A program made the translations under genes and the position numbers. This document shows positions 30,541 through 41,306 of a stretch of DNA of 64,000 nucleotides, one piece after another. The notes under the pieces were generated by a model, which saw nothing but the letters and a program-made list of their open reading frames with translations, had not been told where the DNA came from and did no database searches. Positions within the stretch are counted from its first letter, which is position 1; every line of letters starts with the position of its first letter. Origin of the DNA: Lithodes maja (lineage: Eukaryota > Arthropoda > Malacostraca > Decapoda > Lithodidae); NCBI GenBank assembly GCA_037953745.1, contig JBAKBP010007670.1:33625-97624 (forward strand), in the 5' to 3' direction.

Positions 30541-33429
30541 GGCTCCATCTTATCCACATTAACGCCAGATCAATGTACCATAAATTGTCAGAAATAAACT
30601 TGTTAGCTAATAAGGCCAAAGCTTCAATAATTGCAATCACAGAAACCTGGCTGGATTCAAGTATGGATTCATGATGGTGAAATAAACATTCAAGGTTTCA
30701 ATATGGTTAGGAATGATCGCAATAGGCATGGGGGAGGAGTATGTCTGTATGTAAAAAACAACCTCACACACACAACTAGGACCGACCTCCATGTAGAAAA
30801 TCACGAAGCTCTGTGGATCGACCTACACCTGCCGAGGACAAGACCCATCACAATTGGGGTATGCTATAGGCCACCAGACGACACACAATTCTTGACCAAA
30901 TTTGAACGAACTTTGTCATCGCTAGACCCTCGGAATGAATCCATCATACTTGGGGATTTTAACCTGTGTTACAAACAACGAAATAATAGACTTGTACGAG
31001 AATATAGGCATATACTGATAATGCACAATCACAAACAACTCATCACAACCCCCACACGTATCTCTGAGAACACTGCCACAATATTAGACCACATAAACTG
31101 TAACAGAGAGGACAAAATATCCCAATCAGGGGTTATACAGACTGGGATAAGTGATCACTTCGTCACATATTGCACACGGAAAACCACAAAAATTACCCTA
31201 GAGAATCATAAGGTTATCAAAACAAGGTCACTCAGAAACTACAATAAAGAAACATTTCTGGACATTTTATGGAATACAGACTGGTCTCCAGTGTTTGGAA
31301 GTACAAACGTTAATGACGCATGGGTTGGCTTCAGAACCATCATCACAAACATCCTAGACGAAATAGCTCCTCTGAAAGACATACGAATTAAAGCAAGGTC
31401 AGACCCATGGATCAACAATGACATACTACACCATCTGGAACACAGAGACAATCTGTTAAAAAGGCTAGCGAAACATAGACAGGATCAAGGTCTGAAACAT
31501 GAGTTCAACAGGGCCAGGAATAAACTAAGTAGGAAAATAAAATCAGCGAAAAATAATTATTTTCACAATAAGGCAGAGGAATATCAAAATAACCCAAAGA
31601 AACTATTGAGGCACCTAAAAACAACAGGCTACAGCAACAAGACAAGGGATTCGTCTAACACTAATATTGCTCTCACCATTAATGATCAGGTTTGCCACGA
31701 TAAACGACAAATTTCAACCTACTTCAACTCCTTCTTCACTTCCATAGCAAACACACTTGCACAGAACCTACCTCAACCTCTCAATAAATACACGACAACA
31801 ACGGCCACCTTTCGAAATTTCTACAGAGATAAAGACATACACCCAAACATATTTGGATTGCAAAATGTTACACCAAAATACACTTTTGACGAGCTGTCTA
31901 ACCTAAAATGTACATAAAAGCACAGGACCAGACAAAATTCCTGCCAAATTTCTACGAGATGGAGCCATTGGTATAGCAGGCCCCCTAACCCACATCATCA
32001 ACTTGTTAATTAACACCAACACTGTACCTGCTGAACTGAAGGAAGCTATTGTAACCCCTCTATTCAAGAAAGGAAATAAACTAGAAGTTGGCAACTACAG
32101 ACCAGTTAGCATATTATGTATTGTATCTAAAATCCTTGAAAGAGCGGTATACACCCAAATTGAACACTACCTCAAACAAAATTATCTATTCTATAAGTTT
32201 CAATCAGGTTTCAGATGCATGTACTCGACAGACTCCTGTCTCATCCACTTAACGGATCACATTCGTAAAGAAATGTCTAAAGGTAACTACACCGGTATGG
32301 TTCTTCTTGATCTACAAAAAGCGTTTGACACAGTAGACCATGATATCCTATGTAATAAACTACAAGCAATGGGCATAGGGTCTGTGAACTGGTTTAAATC
32401 TTATCTTAGTGGTAGAACCCAAAGAGTCAAAATTGATGATAATATATATGATCCTATGCCAATTAACTGTGGGGTCCGCAGGGAAGCATCCTTGGTCCCT
32501 TACTCTTTCTCTGTTATGTGACCGACATGGAACTGAGCGTCTCATGTAAATTATTACTGTATGCAGACGACAGCATGCTTCTGGTTTCAGGAAAAGACCC
32601 AATAAGTATTGCCGCTTCACTTTCCAAAGAACTAGAATCATGTAGTGAATGGCTAGTGGACAATAGACTATCTCTTCACCTGGGCAAGACGGAAGCCATC
32701 TTATGTGGAACAAAACGCAAACTGAAAGACATTGTGGGCTTCTCGGTCAACTGTAATGATATTCCTATAACAACAGTGTCACAAGTTAAATATCTCGGAC
32801 TAAAACTGGACGCGAGTTTGTCAGGTGAAACCATTTTGGAATCTATCCTGAGTAAGTGTAGAGCACGTATAAAATACCTGTATAGACAGGTGGGATGCTT
32901 GCCCGCGGCGCCCAAAAAGACCCTCTGCCAAGCGCTTGTTCAATGTCATTTTGACTATTCTGTGTCATCCTGGAACTCTGCATCATCTAAATCAGTACAG
33001 CACAAACTTCAGGTCACTCAAAATAAAATGGTTAGGTTCATGCTGAACCTAGGACCCAGATCACATGTTGGCCAGGAACAACTTCAGTCACTAGGTATGC
33101 TCAATGTCTCTGACAGGGCCAAACAAATCAGGCTAACTAATGCCTTCAAAATTTTCTATGACAGAGCTCCAGAGTATCTAAAGAATGATTTTGTTAAAGC
33201 AAATGAGAGGAGTGGACATAATACAAGAAACAGGATGTTTAATTTTAAGGTCCTGATAATCCAAGGACAGGGTAAGCAAACATTCTTCTTCACTGCCATC
33301 AAAGACTGGAACGACCTACCCCAGTCAGTCCGTGAAAAGAGAACACTGTATTCCTTCAGACGTAGCCTGAAGGAACACCTGAACCGGACAGCTGCGAGAA
33401 GGGAGCACCAAGCTTATGTCTACTACTAA
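30541..33429 (+). pseudogene. LINE ORF2: AP-type endonuclease and reverse transcriptase, frameshifted
   Basis: Endonuclease motifs: HINARS and ITETWLD (about 30555-30650), RHGGGVCLYVKN, GVCYRPP, ILGDFN, and the terminal SDH in GISDHFVTY. RT motifs: PAELKEAIVTPLFKKG, NYRPVSI, LLDLQKAFDTVDH, then PQGSILGP after a frame change, and catalytic YADD at 32560-32571. The C-terminal part ends at 33429. Frames change after the ITETWLD segment (about 30640), near 31910 and near 32475. It would nick target DNA and prime cDNA synthesis if intact. It lies 3' of ORF1 in the same orientation. Confidence 0.85.
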
Positions 33430-33745
33430 ATACGACATAAGAGATAGACAAACCAAACTGAAATGATTACTGATTACGGATTACTGATATTTACTATAGG
33501 ATGTAAGGTATCTTAAAATAACCCCCTAGAAATACTTTCTCTAAAGTATCTATTTATTTATCCTCCCCATTTCCCCAGCTAACCTAATCCCACAAGGACC
33601 CCAATGGAAATACGCCTAACGGCCTTATTGGGCTATCCTTTTGGAATTATGCAAGGCTGGTACATGTCATATTTGTAACATACTATGTGGTTCCAACTCT
33701 GTAAATTGCTAACTGAATAAATATTATTATTATTTTTATTATTAC

Positions 33746-33913
33746 TCATCAGACTAACCACCATTATCATCCATACAATCTTGGGTACAGGTGTGTGGTT
33801 AAGAGAAATCCCTATTATCAAAATGTTTGTACCAGTGCTAACATTTGTTTTGTGGGATTATTTGTCAATGACATCCAATCCAGGTATCTTTACCAAAAGT
33901 GTAATTTTTCCTA
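33746..33913. other. Short spacer between LINE tail and gag remnant
   Basis: AT-rich non-coding DNA after the ATT-rich end of the LINE. Nothing recognised. Confidence 0.4.
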
Positions 33914-35790
33914 ATGTCCTTTAATCTTTTTACAAAAGAGAATGTTTTAGAGGAAGATCTCATATCCTCTGATAGTCAATCTGATGGACATTCAGACAGT
34001 CCTCCTGAAGGAGAGGAAAATGAAGTAGCACCACAGTCGGTCACAGAGTTATATGAAGAGGTAGACAATTCTTTTGACAGAGACATTGACACACTTACTA
34101 ACCAACTGTCCGACTCTTTCAAGGATAAATCGAGTTATCCACCAGAGGTTGACACCTCCTCTAGCGCCTGCGGTACACAAAAGACCTCGTTGACACAGAG
34201 TCTAGCATAAACCTAAGCGCAAGCGGGGGGACAAAGGTAATTAACGCGCCTCCAGAATCTACAAAAACCAAGTCGTTCCAGTTACGCCCTACAATTTTAG
34301 ACGCACGCCAACATCGATCAGGTAGGCAATATCCGACAGGTAAGTTGAACATGTCGACTACTCCGCCGATGACTACTACGACGGCTACGAGTACGACTAC
34401 TACAACACCCACCAGGTCAGGACACGTGCCACCACCAACGATAACCATTGTACCAACAGGGCATGGTGTTGCATGTTACTCTGGGAAGGACTGCCCTAAT
34501 TACACGGGGGGAGTTCTCTCATTTTTCAGGAACATCGAAGGGCTCATGAGAAACAGCAACATTATTACTGATGAAGACAAAATTGAGCTTGTTAGATCAT
34601 ACCTGAAAAACGGCTCGAAACCTAAAGTTTTTCAGTCTATCCTAGGCTTCCAAACAAAAAAATACCAGGAATGGAAAAACTACATGATCGAGGTCTTTGG
34701 GGATGGTAACCAAGGAGGAGAACTAGCCTTCATCCATAGATTAGCTGACAAACTCGACACAGATGGCGGAAAGCATGACCAATACATGGCCATGGCAATA
34801 GCCGGGGATGTATATGCAGATGCCAAAGGAAGGTTTCTAGCGCCCTCTTCAGTATGGATCAACACTGCTACCCATGAGTGCATGATGCTGGAGAACTTAG
34901 GTAAAGTAGTTGAATATCTAGTATACATGCTCATGCTGGATCCTCGCCTGAGGAAGGAAATGACAAAAACAGAATTCCTACCCACCACTAACCTGCAGAA
35001 GTTAGTGAGAAAACGTACGTATAAGATTACCACAGACTTAGTACCAAAAGCCTTGGTAACCCCAGTAGAAGCCTCAGGGAGCAGACCCAAACAAGCGTAT
35101 AGTAGCAGCTCGAGGAAAGACAGCAGCTGTGATCATTGCCACAAGAAGGGACATGACAAGACAGCCTGTTGGAGACTGCACCCGCAGCTAATTCCAGACA
35201 AGTACAAGAAGAAGACGACATTCACACCCTCCAGTGGGACATCATGCCAAAGTGGACAAGCTCAAAAACACCAGACAGGTCAAGCACAAGGGAAACAGAA
35301 GGTGACTTGCATGTTCCATGGTGAGAAAGGACACTCCACAGAGGATTGCCGTACAATCAAAGGCTTAGCTGCAAAGCGTAAACAAGGATCGTCGGGGGAA
35401 GACTCGCGCACCAGACCCAATGATCAAACGTAGAAAAACCTACACCATTACCTACCAATGTCCACTCGTCGCCCTTACATGTGCCCTCGCTCGTTGCGTC
35501 AGTACCACGAGTGAACATTATGTCAATTCCAGTAACGGTAGGTGACGTGAAGATGTCTCTGGCTATTGACTCCAGCGCCTGCGCCAACGTCTTGTCCTAC
35601 GACTCATTGACAAATCTTCAAAATCAGCTTAAGTGCAACTGGAAACTTAATCTCCCAGACATGCAACTTACAGGAGTTACACGGAATAACCTAAAACTAG
35701 TTGGTATGGTAGACATTCCGTTTAGATTCACACGTCACGGAGACCCAAACATCAAGACGAGGTTTTACGTGATCAAGGATTTTCCACTCC
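33914..35790 (+). pseudogene. Gag and protease of another LTR retroelement, truncated
   Basis: A gag in two frames (33914-34210, then open from about 34200 to 35433), followed by a protease-like frame from about 35481. Gag has an acidic N-terminus, a Thr-rich stretch, a capsid-like region (VLSFFRNIEGL, MAIAGDVYA) and two zinc-knuckle-like motifs: CDHCHKKGHDKTAC near 35130 and CMFHGEKGHSTEDC near 35320. The protease-like part has DSSA (about 35569-35580) where retroviral-type proteases have D-S/T-G-A, so the active-site Gly is lost. Coding similarity stops at about 35790, where an LTR fragment of a different family begins. It is not related closely to gag of elements A-C. A link with the env-bearing element at 1-4858 is possible but unproved. 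Confidence 0.7.
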
Positions 35791-35805
35791 CAGCAGATGG
35801 CATAC

Positions 35806-36153
35806 GTCATGAAGAGCAGGCGTCATATGACACACCAGGCCCGCCGGACAATCACGAGCGGGTGGCACCGGCCAAGCGAGGAATTCACACGTACATACAC
35901 ACGCACATACTACCACCTCGCTGCTTCCCTCGCTCTCTCTCCTTGCAATTCACACTACATATCTTATAACTCTATCAATGATATAAAATACTTCCAAGTG
36001 TCACAGACAAGAATAAAGACAAACACTGATCTGTCTGTGACAACATGAATACTAAGAAAGAAGAACATCGTTCTACGATTATTATAGCCCATTTCACTGC
36101 CCTGGCGAGCGCTAGCGAGTACGAGTACATTCTGGCAAGCTGGCCAGCGTAAC
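35806..36153 (-). repeat. LTR fragment related to the LTR at 54262
   Basis: From CAGGCGTCATATGACACA onward it follows the right part of the LTR at 54262-55969 (compare about 55732-55965), with shared GTCACAGACRA and CTGTCTGTGACAA. It ends near GCGTAACA at about 36153. It is joined directly to the truncated protease at its left, so one of the two was deleted into the other. Confidence 0.65.
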
Positions 36154-36544
36154 ACACGCTAGGCCTGAAGAGACCATAATTATATATGTTATATACTAAT
36201 ACATATACTGTTTCAGCGACTCTGGGGTGATAATGGCCCACGTAGATGTCAATAGTTCCAGCTGATTGACTTGTGCGGCCGTGATTAGTTAAACCTTTAA
36301 AAATATATAATTACTAAAAGACAAGACATTGAACATGGTCACATGAGCCAATCTTCTAGAATTATTGACATCTAGGTGAGCCGTTCCAATCTCAGCGTCG
36401 CCGAAACAGAGTATAGTGATCCCGCAGCCCACATAATGGACACCTTAACAATACCCAACAGAGTTTGACAAACTAATGGTCCTCCAGATATTATCTGCCA
36501 TCACTCACAGTGCACTTGGTTTATGAATACGCATATAGTTATAA
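36154..36544. other. Unassigned spacer
   Basis: About 390 bp without an ORF. An 11-bp inverted pair AGATGTCAATA/TATTGACATCT is at 36244-36254 and 36361-36371, about 105 bp apart. Confidence 0.4.
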
Positions 36545-36709
36545 ATAATTTATAAGGGGACAGTCTCTTATCAAACTTATACACTTTACTGTACATAATA
36601 TATAATTACCCTTGCATAGATTTAATCATGTATTATACATTAACATAGTTATATCGGCATCTAATAAGTAGAAAGTGCGGGCCCTGTGACTCTTCTGGCA
36701 AACCACTAC

Positions 36710-36753
<44 letters not shown>

Positions 36754-36876
36754 TAATAACCATCATAATTATACACTGATATGCGCGTGCATTTAGTGAA
36801 CCATTAGTGTTTATCGAACCACAAGTGTGTGTGGATTGGGTAGGGGAAAACAAAGGAAAGAGCTATGATTCTTTAT
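36545..36876 (+). repeat. Left copy of a 0.33-kb direct repeat flanking the RTE insertion
   Basis: 332 bp from ATAATTTATAAGGGG to GATTCTTTAT, including a GA microsatellite at 36713-36750. The right copy is at 38936-39294 and differs mainly in GA repeat length and a few bases. No LTR-type TG...CA ends. Confidence 0.85.
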
Positions 36877-36968
36877 TATCTAACTTTTCGGGCTATGTAT
36901 TACCCATCTTCAAAGAATCAACGTCTCCCTGAAGATGGGGAATACATCTGAAACGTTAGAGAATATTA
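36877..36968. repeat. Imperfect inverted-repeat module
   Basis: CTAACTTTTCGGGCTATGTA...CCATCTTCA pairs with TGAAGATGGGGAATACAT...GAAACGTTAG. The right arm contains CTGAAGA and GAAAC, reminiscent of repeat ends of Penelope-like elements that carry hammerhead ribozymes, but the pieces between them do not form a correct hammerhead stem II. Confidence 0.45.
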
Positions 36969-36970
36969 AT

Positions 36971-37060
36971 GTAAGTCTGTATGAATGAATGGGTCTTCGT
37001 TCTGTAAAGAGGGATGTGAGTGGTCATTTTGAGTTTGCTAGATGTAATAATAGTTTGTAG
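36971..37060. repeat. Left part of repeat Y, split by the RTE
   Basis: GTAAGTCTGTATGAATGAATGG to AGTTTGTAG matches 47184-47268. The rest of this copy continues at 39303, so the RTE inserted within it. AGTTTGTAG occurs directly before the RTE tail and again at 39304-39312, a 9-bp target duplication. Confidence 0.7.
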
Positions 37061-38935
37061 TCTATCTATCTATCTATTGCCTGACGCCGTGATCCCCGAA
37101 GGGGTGGCCACGAACGAACCGCCCCCATGCACCTCTGTCCCCAGTCAGTCGACGCCCTTCCCCCCAACCAGCACCGCCTTCGTTCATATACTTCCTCACT
37201 CCATCCTTCCACCTCTCTTTCGGTCTACCTCTCCCTCTCTGTCCCTCCACCTCGCTCTCGTACACCCTCTTAGTCATTCTCTCGCTTTCCATACGTTCCA
37301 TATGGCCGAACCATCTCCAGTTATTCCTTTTCACACTTTCCAGCACATCTACCTCCACACCACACCTCCTTCTTACTTCCTCATTAGTCTGTCTATCCCT
37401 CCATGTAACTCCGCACGCACTTCTTAAGTAATTCATTTCCACTGCTCTCACTCTTTGTCTGAGTCTCTCAACTAACGTCCATGCTTCGCTTCCGTAAGTC
37501 AGTGTCGGGATTACCACACTGTCATGCAAGGACTTCTTCACTTCCATACTGACCACCCTATTTCTTGTTACTGCTTTCAGCATTCCTACAACCCTCTTCC
37601 CCTGTTGTACCCTCTCCCGCACTTCTTCATCCATAGTCCCATCTTTACTCAACACACTGCCCAGGTACTTAAAAGAGTTGACGATCTCCATAGCCTGACC
37701 GTTCAACTTCACCTCACACTCTGTGACGTCACCCCTTTCGAAAGAGCATAACCTTGCTCTTCTTCGCATTTACCTTCAAATTCGTTTTTCGCACACTGTT
37801 CCAAACTCATTTCCAAGATCCTGCAACTCCCAATCATTATCACTCATCAGAACTGTATCATCCGCAAACAGTAGTATAGGTAGCTTCCACTCAATTCCCT
37901 TCCTTTTCAGCGATACACCAACATCCACTGCTCTTGATAGTATTTCTTTCATGACTCCATCCATATATACAGTAAACAACCACGGGGGACATCACACACT
38001 CCTGTTTCAAACCAACATTCAGGTCAAAGACTCGCTCTGCTCACTCTCCACACGTACTGCCGCCTTTGCACCCTCATACATGCTCTCACTGCTTTCAGCA
38101 ACTTTCCATCTACTCCGTATATTTTAAGTACTTTCCACAAACCTTCTCTATCCACTCTGTCATAGGCCTTCTCCAAATCCACAAAGGCAACATACACCTT
38201 TTGTTTCTTCTCCAGATATTTCTCCACAACACAATTCAGGGTAAAAATCTGATCTACACATCCTCTTCCCTTCCTAAAACCTCCCTGCTCGTCGCCTATC
38301 CATTTCTCCATTCTCACTCTCACTCTCTCAATCACTACCCTACTGTATACCTTCCCTACTACGCTTAGAAGACATATTCCTCGGTGGTTAGCACACACTC
38401 CTCTTTCCCCTTTGCCCTTATATAGGGGGACTATTATGCCAGTCTTCCAGTCATCGGGTGCATTCCCCTTCTCCCATGCTAGTTTCCACATTTTCCATAC
38501 CCATTCGATCACTATCTCACCACCATACCTCAACATTTCCCCACACACTCCATCTGTTCCTGGTGCTTTTCCCAACTTCACTCTCTCCATGGCTTCCCAC
38601 ACTTCTGACCTCCTGATCCCCACCTCCTCCTCCACTACTTCTCTTCTTCTCCCTCCCATACCATATCCAGCTATGTTTGCTGGCTCTTCATTCCTTATAT
38701 TTAGCAACTCATTGAAGTACTCCCTCCATCTTTCGACTCTCTCTTGCTTCTCGGCTAGCATTCTCCCATTCTTATCTTTCACACCCTTACTGTTTTCCTT
38801 GCTACCTTCCCTAACTTTCTTGACTTCTTTCCAGAACAGTTTCTTACTCTCCCTCCATTTTACACTCAGATTCCTTCCAAATTCCTCATCTACTCTTCTC
38901 TTACTTTCCTTCACTACACTCTTCACCACCCTCTT
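37061..38935 (-). mobile_element. 5'-truncated RTE-type LINE, copy 1
   Basis: Minus-strand RTE-like element ending in a TAGA tetranucleotide run (plus 37061-37077), as RTE LINEs end in short tandem repeats instead of poly(A). The ORF stop (37074-37076) lies inside the tail. The element enters just after the endonuclease domain. At its 5' end it is fused to a copy of the 0.33-kb sequence that also lies 5' of the insertion site. Confidence 0.82.
37074..38935 (-). pseudogene. RTE-type reverse transcriptase, two frameshifts
   Basis: Three frames in order: about 38024-38935, 37776-37979 and 37074-37769. RT blocks are LGKAPGTDGVCGEML, IIVPLYKGKG, NHRGICLLSVVGKVY, QGGFRKGRGCVDQI, VDLEKAYDRVDR, LFADDTVLM (catalytic FADD, plus 37857-37868), FKYLGSVLSKDG and the C-terminal NWRWFGHMERM...RGRGRPKERWKDGV signature of RTE-like proteins. 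Frame breaks occur near 38020 and 37775. The frame reading out to 39175 on the minus strand is read-through into the fused repeat, including its GA run. Confidence 0.85.
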
Positions 38936-39100
38936 ATAATTTATAAGGGGACAGTCTCTTATCAAACTTATACACTTTACTGCACATAATATATAATTAC
39001 CCATGCATAGATTTAATAATGTAATATACATTAACATAGTTATATCGGCATTTAATAAGTAGAAAGTGCGGTCCCTGTGACTCTTCTGGTAAACCAATAC

Positions 39101-39163
<63 letters not shown>

Positions 39164-39294
39164 GAGAGAGGGCAATAGCCATCACATACACTGATATGCG
39201 CGTGCATAATATAGTGAACCATTAGTGTTTATCGAACCACAAGTGTGTGTGGATTGGGTAGGGGAAAACACAGGAAAGAGCTATGATTCTTTAT
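38936..39294 (+). repeat. Right copy of the 0.33-kb direct repeat
   Basis: 359 bp, same orientation as 36545-36876, with a longer GA run at about 39103-39172. It is followed by an 8-base filler and then the second AGTTTGTAG. It sits exactly between the truncated RTE 5' end and the target duplication, so it is part of the inserted DNA. Confidence 0.85.
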
Positions 39295-39302
39295 AGTGTT
39301 AC

Positions 39303-40364
39303 AGTTTGTAGTACAACCTTTAATACAATTAAATGATTGTATGACTCGTTACCATAATCATTAAATCTATTGTATATGCCAATACAAAATAGTTAAAAGT
39401 ATATAACTTCAGAAGAATATTTAAATATTTAGCATTACATGTTATGCAGACAGTAGCCGTCATACATTAGCTAACCTTATTTCACCAATGTGGAGCCTGG
39501 CGATTTCGATTTGCTTCATATATATTTGTGCGAGAGATTAGGAATGTCAACGAATCATGCTAAAATGTGATGTTATGCCCGACACAAATATATTGTTAAC
39601 AGGATTATAAGCATAATGCAAGATAATTAGCCAAAATACAAGCTTCAGTCCATTTTCATAAATATAGATCGGGCACGGATTATGTAAAGTAATCGACCCA
39701 TGGTAGAGCCAAGGTTAAGAGATACAACGTTGTATCTCTTAACCTTGGGTAGAGCAAGGATATAATCTGATTATTATCATACGATTGTGACACAATTTGT
39801 ATAAGTCTACCCAACATGTCACGTTTAACAAATAAGTAAAAAGGAAAACACGCAAAAACAAATCTACCGATCCTTACGAGGCTGCTTGTAAATATGATTG
39901 CAAAAGAGCAGATACACATATAATGATATGGAGTAAAATAAGTCCACCTATAACGTCATTATCACCATATAAGGCATTGTTTGTTTTTTCTTCTGTGTTA
40001 GACACATTATACTTGCGTGACCCGCCATCCAATGTTGTCATATTTGATAACTTGCATCTACTATTGGCCTATATATAACCTGTTTAAAATCCATATTATC
40101 ATTTGGTGTCACATAAGTCGTGGGGATAAATATGCTATAATTAATGATATAGTATAGATTTTCGCCTACTCTTATGACTTCAGAAAGCTACCTTACATTT
40201 GTTATTTTTAAAAATGTACTATCTCTTTAAACTAATACAGTATTGTCTGTTTTTTTATATGCAGTGCAATCTCAGGCAACTAATAACATATTCTCACGCA
40301 ATTGACAACAGTGATAGTCATTGGTCGACCATCACTCTCTAACCTCGGAAGCACAAACTTAGTC
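39303..40364. repeat. Right part of repeat Y
   Basis: Continues the repeat begun at 36971. Start and end match 47268-47803 (for example ACCATAATCATTAAAT and CATTGGTCGA), but this copy is longer, holding about 0.5 kb missing from the other. There is no convincing ORF and the ends are not defined, so its class is unknown. Confidence 0.6.
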
Positions 40365-40551
40365 AACTAAGCATTTCTCTTGGCATAATCGGTAATCACA
40401 CACACATACACACACACACTCAGAATATTGTGTGCCTCAATAAGCATTATCGGAGTGAATATGCTTTTTATAGAGAATTATTTTCGGTTGCAACATTGAA
40501 CACTTAGCAAAGTAATTATTTAGCAACAGTACTAAATGTATGCTACGCGAT

Positions 40552-40552
<1 letters not shown>

Positions 40553-40586
<34 letters not shown>
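40553..40586. repeat. TA dinucleotide microsatellite
   Basis: An uninterrupted TA run of about 17 units. The flanking 40365-40890 is AT-rich with no gene seen. Confidence 0.9.
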
Positions 40587-40587
<1 letters not shown>

Positions 40588-40890
40588 CATAATCATATAT
40601 TTCGTGACACCTCATTTAATAGTGGGTGGAAATAATTATAGCCATTATGTGCGTATGCGTGCGTGTGTGCATGCCTGTTTGTTTGCATATGCTTGTGGCG
40701 TGTTATAGTGTAGTAATTATAGTTCAGAAATACATACATATAAGTATATGTTGTAAGAATAGAAAAATAAAGTTTTTACGGTATATTTCTTTGAATATAG
40801 TATTTATTCAAGTTCTATATTTAACAATTATACATTACACTGTATATACAGAATATTAAGCAACATGGCATTTAACAAATGCCGTATGCG

Positions 40891-41190
40891 TTACATTTTT
40901 TGTCTATGTGTATGAGGGAGACAAAAGGCAGGTTGCCTGTAACGAGTGTCTCGCCAAAAGAGTGACAGAGCCAAATTCAAGGGACGTTGTGGTTAAAGAA
41001 ATGCCAGGAAACACGAAGTTTAAAATAGCTTAAGTCATAGGATAAATGAAAAATTGATTAAGGGAGAAGTTCCAGAGTTAACCTGTTGAGTAGAAGAAAG
41101 ACTGAGAATGCCAATTCTTGGCTTTGAGAGCTGGACAGAATAGGAGTGGGACTGTGTTGCAAGGCGGGTGCCTGGCACTCACCGGAAGGC
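40891..41190 (-). mobile_element. 3' fragment of a Jockey-like LINE
   Basis: Matches the 3' UTR and C-terminal coding part of the LINE at 50797-53271 (compare 50817-51100): GTATGAGGGAGACAAAAGGCA, then AAGTCATAGG and GTTGAGTAGAAGAAAG. It has many substitutions and small indels, so it is old and dead, severely 5'-truncated. Confidence 0.75.
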
Positions 41191-41306
41191 ACTGATGTGA
41201 TCCAAATGATTGCTCATGTATTCACCCATGCATTGGACAAGTCTAAATAACAATATATTCATTGTAATGAATCATAGACATTACTAATGCAAACCAAAAC
41301 TCCTAT

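Larger units (their letters stand above)
29150..33745 (+). mobile_element. Near full-length CR1/L2-like LINE
   Basis: A 4.6 kb non-LTR element with zinc-finger ORF1, endonuclease and RT in order, a 3' UTR of about 300 bp, AATAAA near 33715 and an ATT-rich terminal run. Several single-base frameshifts (about 30225, 30640, 31910, 32475) make it inactive, but the domain set is complete. The left end is approximate. Confidence 0.82.

Noticed and set aside
36912..36960. Hammerhead ribozyme
   Set aside because: CTGAAGA and GAAAC are present, but the bases between them do not give a stem II directly joined to both core strands.
36545..39294. The 0.33-kb direct repeats as LTRs of a small LTR element
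   Set aside because: They lack TG...CA ends, primer site and polypurine tract, and the 9-bp target duplication lies outside only one of them.
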